Positions 8,331 through 16,230 of a stretch of DNA of 64,000 nucleotides are shown here, piece after piece; position 1 is the first letter of the stretch; the number at the start of each line of letters is the position of its first letter. Below the pieces are notes generated by a model that was given only the letters and a program-made list of their open reading frames with translations, had not been told where the DNA came from and made no database searches. This DNA comes from Trinickia symbiotica. Its GTDB lineage: Bacteria; Pseudomonadota; Gammaproteobacteria; Burkholderiales; Burkholderiaceae. The stretch is taken from the NCBI RefSeq assembly GCF_002934455.1, contig NZ_PTIR01000021.1, forward strand, positions 1 through 64,000, given 5' to 3'. The position numbers were made by a program, and so were the translations under genes.

Positions 8331-9633
8331 TTACGTGATGCGACGCTTCCAAGCCTTCAAGTTCGAACTCAAGCCGACCGGTGAACAGCAGCGGGACATG
8401 CGCTGCTTCGCTGGATCGTGCCGTTACGTCTACAACAAGGCATTGGCGTTGCAGCAAGAGAACTACGAGGCAGGCGGCAAGTTCATCGGCTTTTTCGCAA
8501 TGGCGAAGTACCTGACGGAGTGGCGCAACGGGCCCGCAACGCCTTGGCTTAAAGACTCGCCAATTCACCCGCTCCAACATGCACTCAAAGATGCGGACTG
8601 GGCATACAAGAAGTTCTTCGCCAAGCGCGCTGGATTTCCGCGCTTTAAGAAGAAGGGGCTTCGCGACAGCTTCCGGTATCCGGCCGCAAAGCAGGTAAAG
8701 CTGGATCAGTCAAACAGCCGCATTTTTCTGCCCAAGCTGGGATGGGTTCGATATCGCAGAAGCCGGGACGTTGTCGGCGACTTGAAATATGCAACGGTGT
8801 CGCAAAGGGCGGGTAAGTGGTTTGTCTCTATTCTCACCGAGCGCGAAGTTGAGTCGCCACTGCCCCAGGCGACGAGCGCAGTCGGCATTGATGTCGGCAT
8901 CGCGCGGTTCGCGACCTTTAGTGACGGCGACTATCTCGAGCCATTGAATAGCTTTAGGCGGCACGAGGCTCGACTGCGCCGCGCACAGCGGGCAATGAGC
9001 CGCAAAAAGAGGCTGAGCCACAATTGGCATAAGGCCAAGCGACGCGTTCAAAACATCCATGCCCACATAGCCAACGCTAGGCGCGACTATTTGCACAAGG
9101 CCACGACACGCATTAGCCAAAACCACGCAATGGTGTGCATCGAAGACCTGCGAGTGCAGTACATGTCAAAGTCGGCTGCCGGCACCGTCAAGGCCCCGGG
9201 CAGGAACGTCCGAGCCAAGAGCGGGCTGAACAAATCGATCCTTGATCAGGGATGGTATGAGTTCCGCAGACAGTTAGAGTACAAGCAGGCATGGAGCGGT
9301 GGTTGGCTTATCGCCGTGCCGCCGCAAAACACAAGTTGCACTTGCCCAACTTGCGGTCACGTATTTGCGGACAATCGCCCTACCCAGGCGCGGTTCGCCT
9401 GCGTCCGCTGCGGCTATGCGGATCACGCTGACGTTGTGGGCGCAATCAACGTGCTTCGCCGTGGCTTAGCACTATTCAGCAGTGAAGGGCAGGACCATGC
9501 CCGGATAGCCTGCGGAGAGCCGGCGCAGTCAGGCCACTCAGTGAAGCAGGAACCCGCCGAGGCGGCATGAGATTGATAGTTCTCTCTTAGTCGCGGTAGG
9601 AATCCTCCGGATCAAAGCGGAGGAGGATGTCAA
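8331..9633 (+). mobile_element. IS200/IS605-superfamily element carrying only tnpB (IS1341-type)
   Basis: The element comprises tnpB and a right end made of a hairpin (9603-9624) followed by GGATGTCAA. The terminal TCAA (9630-9633) matches the cleavage tetranucleotide known for IS608 right ends. A TTAC (8331-8334), the IS608 left cleavage motif, stands immediately before the gene, but no left-end hairpin is visible, so the left boundary is uncertain. No tnpA is nearby, so movement would need a transposase in trans. Confidence 0.6.
8338..9570 (+). CDS. tnpB: RNA-guided TnpB nuclease (IS200/IS605 accessory protein)
   Basis: This 410-aa, apparently complete TnpB is the ancestor type of Cas12. 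RuvC-like catalytic acids are visible: D185 in VGIDVG, E269 in VCIEDL, and the third acid probably D365 in DHADVVGAIN. Between the last two lies a four-cysteine zinc finger (CPTCG and CVRCG, residues 336-359). The N-terminal helical/WED part starts FQAFKFELKPT. The C-terminus ending VKQEPAEAA is typical of IS1341-type TnpB. An alternative GTG start lies one codon upstream. Downstream sequence should supply the reRNA (omega RNA). Being complete, it may still cut DNA next to its target-adjacent motif and maintain the element. Confidence 0.92.
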   Translation: MRRFQAFKFELKPTGEQQRDMRCFAGSCRYVYNKALALQQENYEAGGKFIGFFAMAKYLTEWRNGPATPWLKDSPIHPLQHALKDADWAYKKFFAKRAGFPRFKKKGLRDSFRYPAAKQVKLDQSNSRIFLPKLGWVRYRRSRDVVGDLKYATVSQRAGKWFVSILTEREVESPLPQATSAVGIDVGIARFATFSDGDYLEPLNSFRRHEARLRRAQRAMSRKKRLSHNWHKAKRRVQNIHAHIANARRDYLHKATTRISQNHAMVCIEDLRVQYMSKSAAGTVKAPGRNVRAKSGLNKSILDQGWYEFRRQLEYKQAWSGGWLIAVPPQNTSCTCPTCGHVFADNRPTQARFACVRCGYADHADVVGAINVLRRGLALFSSEGQDHARIACGEPAQSGHSVKQEPAEAA

Positions 9634-9649
9634 GTCCTCGAGCGACATC
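9571..9649 (+). ncRNA. Probable reRNA (omega RNA) 3' end with guide segment
   Basis: In this family the guide RNA is processed from the tnpB 3' end through the right end of the element, and the guide is the flanking DNA. Here a stem TCCTCCG (9603-9609) pairs with CGGAGGA (9618-9624), followed by GGATGTCAA. The presumed guide begins at 9634 (GTCCTCGAGCGACATC). The true 5' end probably lies inside the tnpB coding region. Confidence 0.5.
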
Positions 9650-9730
9650 AAAGTCAAGTCAAAGTCAACTACGGAAGCAATATCGGCGATGAGCACGCGC
9701 AAGCTATTGACCACCTCACCCGGACTCTGA

Positions 9731-9982
9731 ATGGAACTCAAGATTCAGAAATGGGGTAACAGCGCGGCGGTCCGGCTGCCAGCTGTGTTGCTGGAGCAAA
9801 TCGGCGCGTCGGCGGGTAGTTGGCTAAACGCCGATGTGCGGCCCGATGGGGTGTTGCTTACGCCCGCTCGCCGCAAGCATTCGCTTGATCAACTGGTCGC
9901 GCAGTGCGGCCAGAATGCTCCGCAACCGGCTGATCTTGCTGCGTGGGTCGAAGCCAAGCCGGTCGGGCGTGAAGCATGGTGA
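9731..9982 (+). CDS. mazE: MazE/ChpR-like antitoxin (AbrB-fold)
   Basis: This 83-aa protein begins ELKIQKWGNSAAVRLPAVLL, the swapped-hairpin AbrB/MazE DNA-binding domain. The C-terminal tail (roughly residues 50-83, with PADLAAWVEAKPVG) should be the disordered toxin-binding part. The stop overlaps the start of the adjacent MazF-like frame by 7 nt, the standard coupled arrangement. The antitoxin looks full length. A good ribosome site is not obvious upstream. The TnpB element's right end lies about 100 bp upstream. Confidence 0.88.
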   Translation: MELKIQKWGNSAAVRLPAVLLEQIGASAGSWLNADVRPDGVLLTPARRKHSLDQLVAQCGQNAPQPADLAAWVEAKPVGREAW

Positions 9983-10227
9983 GGCGCGTCAAATTCGAGC
10001 GTGGCCATATCGTACGTGTCAGCCTGAATCCGACGATGGGGAAGGAGCAACAAGGGGATTTTCGGCCCGCGCTCGTTCTCTCGCCTGCGGCGTGCAACGC
10101 GCTCGGCGTGGCGCTCGTCGCACCGATTACGCAAGGAGGCGAATTCGCGCGATACGCCGGATTCGCTGTGCCGCTCTCGGGCTTGAGCACTGAGACGCAG
10201 GGCGTGGCCTTAGTGAACATGGAGTGA
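9976..10227 (+). pseudogene. mazF: MazF/ChpB-like endoribonuclease toxin, C-terminally truncated
   Basis: The 83-aa frame follows the MazF/ChpB/PemK fold from the start: FERGHIVRVSLNPTMGKEQQ, then DFRPALVLSP, then VALVAPITQGGEFARYAGFA and finally TQGVALVNME before a TGA. Family members usually run to about 108-115 residues, so the last strand and C-terminal helix (about 28 residues) are missing. The downstream sequence does not restore them in another frame. The toxin is therefore probably inactive, leaving the antitoxin as an autoregulator or anti-addiction remnant. Confidence 0.75.
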
Positions 10228-10377
10228 GCTGTTGTAGCTGCCCGGTCACTGGGCAGGCGCCTGCGCATAAGTGGGTCCGCCGCGTTGAATATCGCACCTC
10301 ACTCAACTTTCGTCGCAGCTCGCCGATATAACGTTCGATCTTGAAAGTGGGCCGAGCGCGACAAACCCGAACCGGAA

Positions 10378-10620
10378 TTGCAAGTGGACGACGACAATTT
10401 CTTCCAGAACGCCCTGCGCCAGGCGAACGAAAAGCGCCGAGCGCGCTTCAAAGAGGATTTTAGCTGGGCAATCGTAGTCTCGCCCGTGCTTGCCGCGCTC
10501 ACAGCTTGGTGGGCTCTGCACGGGGACCGGCTAATGGTTCCTGTAGCGGCATTCTTTGTCGTGGTCACTTGCGCGCTATGGGGATGGAAAATTCTTGGGG
10601 GCCCGCGTCGCCATCGGTGA
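10378..10620 (+). CDS. Hypothetical small two-helix membrane protein
   Basis: This is an 80-aa frame with a TTG start; a GTG two codons later is equally possible. After a charged N-terminus (about residues 1-27) come two hydrophobic segments at roughly 30-46 (AIVVSPVLAALTAWWAL) and 53-72 (VPVAAFFVVVTCALWGWKI), then a basic tail GGPRRHR. The layout predicts a hairpin in the inner membrane. There is no strong ribosome site and I know no family, so the call depends on the hydrophobic pattern. It lies among toxin-antitoxin remnants with no clear partner. Confidence 0.4.
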   Translation: MQVDDDNFFQNALRQANEKRRARFKEDFSWAIVVSPVLAALTAWWALHGDRLMVPVAAFFVVVTCALWGWKILGGPRRHR

Positions 10621-10807
10621 CGCCTTCAACGGAGCCAGGCTTTGCGGTGAACTGCTTCGTCTACCCGTGGATAGTCATTGTTATTGCCGGCTACCTGTTC
10701 CGGCAGCAGCGTGCAAAGCGCCACGGAGCTCATAGCCAGCGAGCCTTCTTTCGGAAGGCAGAAGTCGCTGGTTCGATCGAAGCCGAGTCCAAGACACCTT
10801 CCCCAGT

Positions 10808-11107
10808 TCACGAGTGTGCTTTCGAGGCATGCAACTGCAGTCCGAGTGCCCTGATCACCTTCAGGATGGTATCGAAACTTGGATTGCCTTTTCCCGACAG
10901 CGCCTTGTATAGCCCTTCGGGGCTGACGCCGGCGTCACGAGCAACTGCTGACATACCACGCGCGCGCGCAATCACGCCGAGCGCATGGGCGACGAACGCC
11001 GGATCGTCGCGCCCTTCCTGAAGACAGGCTTCAAAATATTCGGCGATGTCGTCTTCTGTTTTCAGGTGTTCGGCCGAATCCCACGGCCGAGTCTTGATTT
11101 TGCTCAT
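10808..11107 (-). CDS. Orphan HigA-type addiction-module antidote (helix-turn-helix)
   Basis: This 99-aa protein matches the 'putative addiction module antidote' family. Its N-terminus has RPWDSAEHLKTEDDIAEYFE, and an XRE-like helix-turn-helix sits in the second half (MSAVARDAGVSPEGLYKALS, then GNPSFDTILKVIRALGLQL). In complete modules a RelE/HigB-like toxin gene lies just upstream. Here the upstream DNA (11108-11430) holds no such frame, only a concentric dyad and a copy of the pgk promoter. It is therefore an orphan antitoxin, possibly still repressing its own promoter. Confidence 0.85.
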   Translation of the reverse strand: MSKIKTRPWDSAEHLKTEDDIAEYFEACLQEGRDDPAFVAHALGVIARARGMSAVARDAGVSPEGLYKALSGKGNPSFDTILKVIRALGLQLHASKAHS

Positions 11108-11157
11108 GTAACCCTGCGTCGAATACTTCGGTCGTGCGGATGTTCAGCAGTTTGTAT

Positions 11158-11197
11158 TGTGAACGGGGCGTTACAAACCTGTAAACTATGGTTCACA
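11158..11197. promoter_or_regulatory. 40-bp concentric double dyad upstream of the orphan antidote gene
   Basis: Outer arms TGTGAAC (11158-11164) and GTTCACA (11191-11197) enclose inner arms TTACA (11171-11175) and TGTAA (11180-11184). The spacer is 6 bp on each side, so both dyads share one centre. It lies 51-90 bp before the antidote start. It is probably an operator, perhaps for the antidote protein acting as two dimers; it could also fold as a hairpin with an internal loop. Confidence 0.5.
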
Positions 11198-11283
11198 GCG
11201 CTCCGCGGTACGCCAGTCTCTGACCGCGTGGGTCGAAGTCGACAACGCAGTCATTACCCCGCATTCCCTCAACGCCGCGCCGA

Positions 11284-11343
11284 CCCGCCCCGGCAATGGG
11301 CTAAAATGCACGTTCGCCGCCGCGCCTCCCGCGCGCCGCCCCC
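11284..11343 (+). repeat. Duplicated pgk promoter region, left copy
   Basis: Sixty bases match 11916-11975 with a single mismatch, including GGGCTAAAATGC with the -10-like TAAAAT. This copy replaces the 5' two thirds of a higB toxin gene. It could now supply transcription to higA. Confidence 0.85.
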
Positions 11344-11442
11344 GACAAGTTCCGACTAATCGCCGCGGTGCACTTCAACGTGCAAAAACTGTATGTGCGT
11401 CATGTGTTCACGCACCGGGAGTACGACAAATGGAAGCCTTGA
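11344..11442 (+). pseudogene. higB: HigB toxin remnant, N-terminus missing
   Basis: The frame reads DKFRLIAAVHFN, then KLYVRHVFTHREYDKWKP and a stop. This is the conserved C-terminal third of HigB (RelE-superfamily mRNA interferase, usually about 95-105 aa). Upstream of the DKFRL segment the sequence abruptly becomes the duplicated pgk promoter, so the first 60-70 residues and the start codon are gone. The end overlaps the higA start by 13 nt, the usual higBA arrangement. The toxin must be inactive. Confidence 0.75.
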
Positions 11443-11864
11443 CATTTTCGCGGAGCGAAGTAGAGGAACTGACCTCGCACTTCGAGGCCATCTCCCAGAA
11501 GGTTCCGCTGCACCCGATCAGTACGGAGCGCGAGTACGATCTTGCCGTGCGTGCGCTGAATGCGTTGCTCGACGCGGGTGCGGCAGACGAAGGCCACAAG
11601 CTGGCACCGCTCGCGGATGCCCTGGGTGAATTCATCGGTGACTACGATGAATCGCATCACCAACTGCCAGAGGCGTCGCCCGCAGAGGTGCTCAAGTACC
11701 TCATGCTTGAGAACGATGTGCGACAGTCCGATCTGCCAGAGATCGGTAGCCAAGGTGTCGTTTCAGAAATACTCAGCGGGAAGCGAGAATTGAACGCCCG
11801 CCAAATCGCTGAACTGTCTCGGCGATTTCATGTGAGCCCAGCGGTGTTCTTCCCGTCTGTATAG
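11430..11864 (+). CDS. higA: HigA-type antitoxin, XRE family
   Basis: This 144-aa protein has the HigA layout. The N-terminal region (LHPISTEREYDLAVRALNAL) matches the conserved start of HigA/COG5499 proteins. The C-terminal helix-turn-helix includes EVLKYLMLENDVRQSDLPEI and VVSEILSGKRELNARQIAEL. It would neutralise HigB and repress the operon. The partner toxin has lost its N-terminus, so only the antitoxin remains complete. The duplicated pgk promoter about 85-145 bp upstream is a plausible new promoter. Confidence 0.85.
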   Translation: MEALTFSRSEVEELTSHFEAISQKVPLHPISTEREYDLAVRALNALLDAGAADEGHKLAPLADALGEFIGDYDESHHQLPEASPAEVLKYLMLENDVRQSDLPEIGSQGVVSEILSGKRELNARQIAELSRRFHVSPAVFFPSV

Positions 11865-11915
11865 ACCAGTATTCATTTCGGGCGTGACCGCGTCACCACC
11901 ACAATCCCCCGCCGG

Positions 11916-11975
11916 CCCGCCCCGCCAATGGGCTAAAATGCACGTTCGCCGCCGCGCCTCCCGCGCGCCGCCCCC
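11916..11975 (+). promoter_or_regulatory. pgk promoter region, right copy of the 60-bp repeat
   Basis: The right copy of the repeat ends 59 bp before pgk. The -10-like hexamer TAAAAT (11934-11939) sits within GGGCTAAAATGC, about 95 bp before the ATG. No clear -35 TTGACA is visible. With the left copy it brackets 572 bp containing the higBA remnant. Confidence 0.55.
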
Positions 11976-12034
11976 CAGGCCGCGCACCGTTCGCGACGCC
12001 GTTAAGCCCTCCAACCTCCGATGCGAACACTCCC

Positions 12035-13228
12035 ATGAGCCAAGTATTGCGTCTCTCCGATCTGATCGCGAAAGGCTTGCTCTCAGGCAAGCGCGTTTTC
12101 ATCCGCGCCGATCTGAACGTCCCGCAGGACGACCAGGGCAACATCACCGAAGACACGCGCATCCGCGCCTCGGTGCCGGCGATCAAGGCCGCGCTCGATG
12201 CCGGCGCGGCCGTCATGGTGACCTCGCACCTCGGCCGGCCGACCGAGGGTGAATTGAAGCCCGAGGATTCGCTCGCGCCGGTGGCCAAGCGGCTCGCCGA
12301 GCTCCTGGGCCGGGACGTTCCGCTCGTCGCGAATTGGGTCGAGAACGGCGTGAACGTGGCGCCGGGCGACGTCGTGCTGCTCGAAAACTGCCGCGTCAAC
12401 AAGGGCGAGAAGAAAAATTCGGACGAGCTCGCGCAGAAGATGGCGAAGCTTTGCGACATTTACGTCAACGATGCCTTCGGCACCGCGCACCGCGCCGAGG
12501 CGACGACGCACGGCATCGCCAAATACGCGCCGATCGCCTGCGCGGGCCCGCTGCTCGCCGCCGAGCTCGATGCGCTCGGCAAGGCGCTCGGCAATCCGAA
12601 GCGTCCGCTCGTGGCGATCGTCGCGGGCTCCAAGGTGTCGACGAAGCTCACGATCCTGAAATCGCTCGCCGAGAAAGTCGATCAACTGATCGTCGGCGGC
12701 GGCATCGCCAACACGTTCATGCTGGCGGCGGGCCTGCCGATCGGCAAGTCGCTCGCCGAGCCCGATCTCGTCGGCGAGGCGAAGGCGATCATCGATGCGG
12801 CCCGCTCGCGTGGCGCCTCGGTGCCGATTCCGACCGACGTCGTGACCGCCAAGGAATTCTCGGCGACGGCCGCCGCGCATACGAAGCCTGTCGCTCAGAT
12901 CGAGGCCGACGACATGATCCTCGATATCGGTCCCGAAACGGCCCGCGCGCTCGCCTCGCAGCTCGCGAGCGCCGGCACGATCGTCTGGAACGGCCCCGTC
13001 GGCGTGTTCGAGTTCGATCAGTTCGGCGGCGGCACGAAGACACTCGCCGAGGCGATCGCGCGCTCGTCGGCGTTTTCGATCGCGGGCGGTGGCGATACGC
13101 TCGCCGCGATCGCGAAGTACGGCATTCACGACAAAGTGAGCTACATTTCCACGGGCGGCGGCGCCTTCCTCGAGTTCCTCGAAGGCAAGAAGCTGCCGGC
13201 GGTCGAAGTGCTCGAATCGCGGGCTTAA
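12035..13228 (+). CDS. pgk: Phosphoglycerate kinase
   Basis: This 397-aa cytosolic glycolytic/gluconeogenic enzyme interconverts 1,3-bisphosphoglycerate plus ADP and 3-phosphoglycerate plus ATP. The N-terminal substrate site is clear ([14 protein letters not shown], residues about 20-33, and HLGRPTEG). The C-terminal nucleotide domain has the Gly-rich GGGDTLAAI and [13 protein letters not shown] motifs. Length is normal for bacterial Pgk. It opens a block of central-metabolism genes on the plus strand, followed after 272 bp by pyk. The region directly upstream is the boundary of the accessory DNA, with the promoter segment duplicated. Confidence 0.98.
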   Translation: MSQVLRLSDLIAKGLLSGKRVFIRADLNVPQDDQGNITEDTRIRASVPAIKAALDAGAAVMVTSHLGRPTEGELKPEDSLAPVAKRLAELLGRDVPLVANWVENGVNVAPGDVVLLENCRVNKGEKKNSDELAQKMAKLCDIYVNDAFGTAHRAEATTHGIAKYAPIACAGPLLAAELDALGKALGNPKRPLVAIVAGSKVSTKLTILKSLAEKVDQLIVGGGIANTFMLAAGLPIGKSLAEPDLVGEAKAIIDAARSRGASVPIPTDVVTAKEFSATAAAHTKPVAQIEADDMILDIGPETARALASQLASAGTIVWNGPVGVFEFDQFGGGTKTLAEAIARSSAFSIAGGGDTLAAIAKYGIHDKVSYISTGGGAFLEFLEGKKLPAVEVLESRA

Positions 13229-13390
13229 GACGCGTGGCCACTCGCGCACCGAAGGCAAGCACTGCCCGACGCGCAGCGGACCGCCGAAGGACTGGCCAGG
13301 TGCCGCCCAGCGCGCCGGACGATCGGCTCGCAAAGGACGCTCAGGCGGCCCAGAGCGCCACGCGCGCCACGATATCTTCAGACAAAGCGA

Positions 13391-13408
13391 CGCCGGCTCG
13401 AGCCGGCG
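13391..13408. repeat. 18-bp perfect palindrome between pgk and pyk
   Basis: CGCCGGCTCGAGCCGGCG is a perfect palindrome in the 272-bp pgk-pyk spacer. It could fold in RNA as part of pgk termination or act as a protein site. No T-run follows, so no terminator is claimed. I see nothing else in this spacer besides the pyk ribosome site. Confidence 0.4.
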
Positions 13409-13500
13409 CGCGCCCCGACGCGAACCTGCAGGCAGAGGTCGCGCCGACGCATCCTACTCGCAGCGCTCCACTCAGCGATTCAACCGAGACGAGGAGATTC

Positions 13501-14937
13501 ATGCATCGCGCCACCAAGATTGTCGCCACCATCGGTCCGGCGTCGAGCTCGCCCGAAATCCTGCTGCAAATGATGCGAGCGGGCCTCGACGTGGTGCGCC
13601 TCAACTTTTCGCACGGCACGGCCGACGATCACCGCAAGCGCGCCGAGGACGCGCGGGAGGCCGCGCGCAAGCTGGGCCGGGAAGTGGCCATCATGGGCGA
13701 CCTGCAAGGCCCGAAGATCCGCGTCGGCAAGTTCGAGAACGGCAAGGTGCAGCTCACGCCGGGCGAGCCGTTCATTCTCGACGCCAATTGCGAGCTCGGC
13801 AACGACGAGCGCGTCGGCCTCGATTACAAGGACCTCCCGCGCGACTTGAAGCCCGGCGATGTCCTCCTGCTCAACGACGGGCTCATCGTGCTGACGGTCT
13901 CGCGCGTCATCGGCGAAGAGATTCACACGGTCGTCAAAGTGGGCGGCGAGCTCTCGAACAACAAGGGCATCAACCGTCAGGGCGGCGGCCTCACGGCGCC
14001 GGCGCTGACCGCGAAGGACATGGAGGACATCCGCACGGCGATGTCGATCGGCGTGGACTATATCGCCGTCTCGTTCCCGAAGAACGCGACCGACATGGAA
14101 ATGGCACGCCAGCTCGCGAACATCGCCGGCATGCCCTACGGCATCAAGCCGAAAATGATCGCGAAGATCGAGCGCGCCGAGGCTATCCCGGCGCTGCAAG
14201 GCATTCTCGACGCGTCGGACGGCATCATGGTCGCGCGCGGCGATCTGGCCGTCGAAGTCGGCAATGCGGCCGTGCCGGCGCTGCAAAAGCGGATGATCCG
14301 CATGGCGCGTGACTCGAACAAGCTCGTCATCACGGCAACGCAGATGATGGAGTCGATGATCCACGCGCCGGTGCCGACGCGCGCTGAGGTCTCCGACGTC
14401 GCGAACGCGGTGCTCGACGGCACCGACGCCGTAATGCTCTCGGCCGAGACGGCCGCGGGCAAGTATCCCGTGCAGACGATTGAAGCGATGGCGGCGATCT
14501 GCGTCGAGGCCGAGAAGTCCGAGCACGTCGAGCTCGACCGCGATTTTCTCGATCGCACGTTCACGCGGATCGACCAGACGGTCGCGATGGGCGCGCTTTT
14601 CACCGCGCACCATCTCGGCGCGAAGGCAATCGTGGCGTTGACCGAGTCCGGGGCGACGGCGCTGTGGCTCTCGCGCCACTGGACGCATGTGCCGATCTTC
14701 GCGCTGACGCCGCGCGTCGGCAGCGAGCGCGCGATGGCGCTGTTCCGGAACGTGACGCCGCTCGCGATCGAGCCCAACAGCGATCGGGACCAGGCGCTGA
14801 AGCAGGCCGTCGAGGTCGTCGTGTCGAAGGGATTCGCCGCGCGCGGCGACATGGTCGTGCTGACCGTCGGCGAGCCGATGGGCCAGGCGGGCGGCACGAA
14901 CACGCTCAAAATCGTCCGGATCGGCGATCCGTACTGA
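13501..14937 (+). CDS. pyk: Pyruvate kinase
   Basis: This 478-aa enzyme catalyses the last step of glycolysis, phosphoenolpyruvate plus ADP to pyruvate plus ATP. The start is fixed by GAGGAG 6 nt before the ATG and by the conserved opening ATKIVATIGPAS. Catalytic-barrel motifs follow: RLNFSHG, DLQGPKIRVG, MIAKIER and the strongly conserved ITATQMMESMI with MLSAETAAGKYP. The C-terminal domain ends with TNTLKIVRIG. An open frame runs upstream into pgk in another phase, but that is not coding. It is co-directional with pgk and fba. Confidence 0.97.
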   Translation: MHRATKIVATIGPASSSPEILLQMMRAGLDVVRLNFSHGTADDHRKRAEDAREAARKLGREVAIMGDLQGPKIRVGKFENGKVQLTPGEPFILDANCELGNDERVGLDYKDLPRDLKPGDVLLLNDGLIVLTVSRVIGEEIHTVVKVGGELSNNKGINRQGGGLTAPALTAKDMEDIRTAMSIGVDYIAVSFPKNATDMEMARQLANIAGMPYGIKPKMIAKIERAEAIPALQGILDASDGIMVARGDLAVEVGNAAVPALQKRMIRMARDSNKLVITATQMMESMIHAPVPTRAEVSDVANAVLDGTDAVMLSAETAAGKYPVQTIEAMAAICVEAEKSEHVELDRDFLDRTFTRIDQTVAMGALFTAHHLGAKAIVALTESGATALWLSRHWTHVPIFALTPRVGSERAMALFRNVTPLAIEPNSDRDQALKQAVEVVVSKGFAARGDMVVLTVGEPMGQAGGTNTLKIVRIGDPY

Positions 14938-15031
14938 CGAGCGTACGGAACTGAACTGACGACATAGCGGGCCCCGAATCGGCGCACACGGCGGGAATCT
15001 ACCGTCGGCCGGCGGGGAACGGGGCCTGCTT

Positions 15032-15046
15032 CGCGATAAAATCGCG
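15032..15046 (+). promoter_or_regulatory. Promoter-like dyad upstream of fba
   Basis: CGCGAT-aaa-ATCGCG is a 15-bp dyad whose core GATAAAAT resembles a -10 element. It lies 60-75 bp before the fba start, in the 168-bp pyk-fba gap. No -35 hexamer is obvious. It may be the fba promoter or a regulator site overlapping it. Confidence 0.35.
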
Positions 15047-15105
15047 GTTTCGCTCAAGAAAGTGCCGCTCGAGCACCCGGTTTCCATCCCCAAGGAGTAT
15101 TCAGC

Positions 15106-16170
15106 ATGCCTCTCGTATCTATGCGTCAACTGCTGGACCACGCAGCCGAGCACGGCTACGGCCTCCCAGCGTTCAACGTGAACAACCTCGAGCAGGTGCA
15201 GGCGATCATGGCCGCGGCGGACGAAGTCGGCGCGCCCGTGATCATGCAGGCGTCGGCGGGCGCGCGCAAATACGCGGGCGAGCCGTTCCTGCGCCATCTG
15301 ATCGAGGCGGCGATCGAGTCGTATCCGCATATCCCGGTCGTGATGCACCAGGATCACGGGCAATCGCCGGCCGTCTGCATGGCGGCGATCCGCAGCGGCT
15401 TCACGAGCGTCATGATGGACGGCTCGCTGCAGGCTGACGGCAAGACCGTCGCGTCGTATGAATACAACGTCGACGTCTCGCGCAAGGTCGTCGAAATGGC
15501 GCACTCGATCGGCGTGACGGTCGAGGCTGAACTCGGCGTGCTCGGCTCACTCGAAACGATGAAAGGCGACAAGGAAGACGGTCACGGCGCCGAAGGCACG
15601 ATGACGCGCGAGCAGCTCTTGACCGACGTCGAGCAGGCCGCCGATTTCGTACGCGCCACGCAATGCGACGCGCTCGCGATCGCGATCGGCACGTCGCACG
15701 GCGCCTATAAGTTCACGAAGAAGCCGACTGGCGACATCCTCGCGATCGAGCGCATCAAAGAGATTCACTCGCGCATTCCGAACACGCACCTGGTCATGCA
15801 CGGCTCGTCGTCGGTGCCGCAGGAGCTGCTTGCCGAGATCCGCGAGTTCGGCGGCGACATGAAAGAGACGTACGGCGTGCCCGTCGAAGAGATTCAGGAA
15901 GGCATCAAGCACGGCGTGCGCAAGGTCAATATCGATACGGATCTGCGGCTCGCGATCACGGGCGCGATCCGGCGCTATTTTGCGCAGAACCCGAGCAAGT
16001 TCGATCCGCGCGACTATCTGAAGCCGGCCCGCGAGGCCGCGAAGAAGGTTTGCGTCGACCGTTACCGCGCCTTCGGCTGCGAGGGGCAGGCGGCGAAGAT
16101 CAAGCCGCTGCCGCTCGAGAAGATGGCCGAGAAGTATAAGTCCGGCGAGCTCGCGCAGGTCGTGCGCTAA
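15106..16170 (+). CDS. fba: Class II fructose-bisphosphate aldolase
   Basis: This 354-aa zinc-dependent aldolase reversibly splits fructose 1,6-bisphosphate into DHAP and glyceraldehyde 3-phosphate. Class II marks are the metal-binding [11 protein letters not shown] (around residues 80-90), the catalytic-loop region with [10 protein letters not shown], the second metal histidine in [10 protein letters not shown], and [12 protein letters not shown] near the phosphate site. AAGGAG lies about 8 nt before the ATG. The length fits the Calvin-cycle-type branch common in beta-proteobacteria. A terminator-like hairpin follows directly. Confidence 0.97.
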   Translation: MPLVSMRQLLDHAAEHGYGLPAFNVNNLEQVQAIMAAADEVGAPVIMQASAGARKYAGEPFLRHLIEAAIESYPHIPVVMHQDHGQSPAVCMAAIRSGFTSVMMDGSLQADGKTVASYEYNVDVSRKVVEMAHSIGVTVEAELGVLGSLETMKGDKEDGHGAEGTMTREQLLTDVEQAADFVRATQCDALAIAIGTSHGAYKFTKKPTGDILAIERIKEIHSRIPNTHLVMHGSSSVPQELLAEIREFGGDMKETYGVPVEEIQEGIKHGVRKVNIDTDLRLAITGAIRRYFAQNPSKFDPRDYLKPAREAAKKVCVDRYRAFGCEGQAAKIKPLPLEKMAEKYKSGELAQVVR

Positions 16171-16175
16171 GCCCG

Positions 16176-16198
16176 GGGCGCTCGCGAGAGCGCCCTTT
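16176..16198 (+). terminator. Intrinsic terminator-like hairpin after fba
   Basis: GGGCGCTC (16176-16183) pairs perfectly with GAGCGCCC (16188-16195) around a GCGA tetraloop, followed by TTT. It starts 6 nt after the fba stop codon. The short T-run suggests moderate efficiency. Confidence 0.65.
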
Positions 16199-16230
16199 CA
16201 CCTGTTTTCATCCATTTCCGGTTCACGACG

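Noticed and set aside
10506-11021. 171-codon plus-strand frame
   Set aside because: It lies opposite the HigA-type antidote gene and begins inside the small membrane-protein frame; no motif.
12083-15504. Long minus-strand frames opposite pgk, pyk and fba
   Set aside because: They are Arg/His/Asp-rich shadows of well-recognised enzymes on the plus strand, with no ribosome sites or families.
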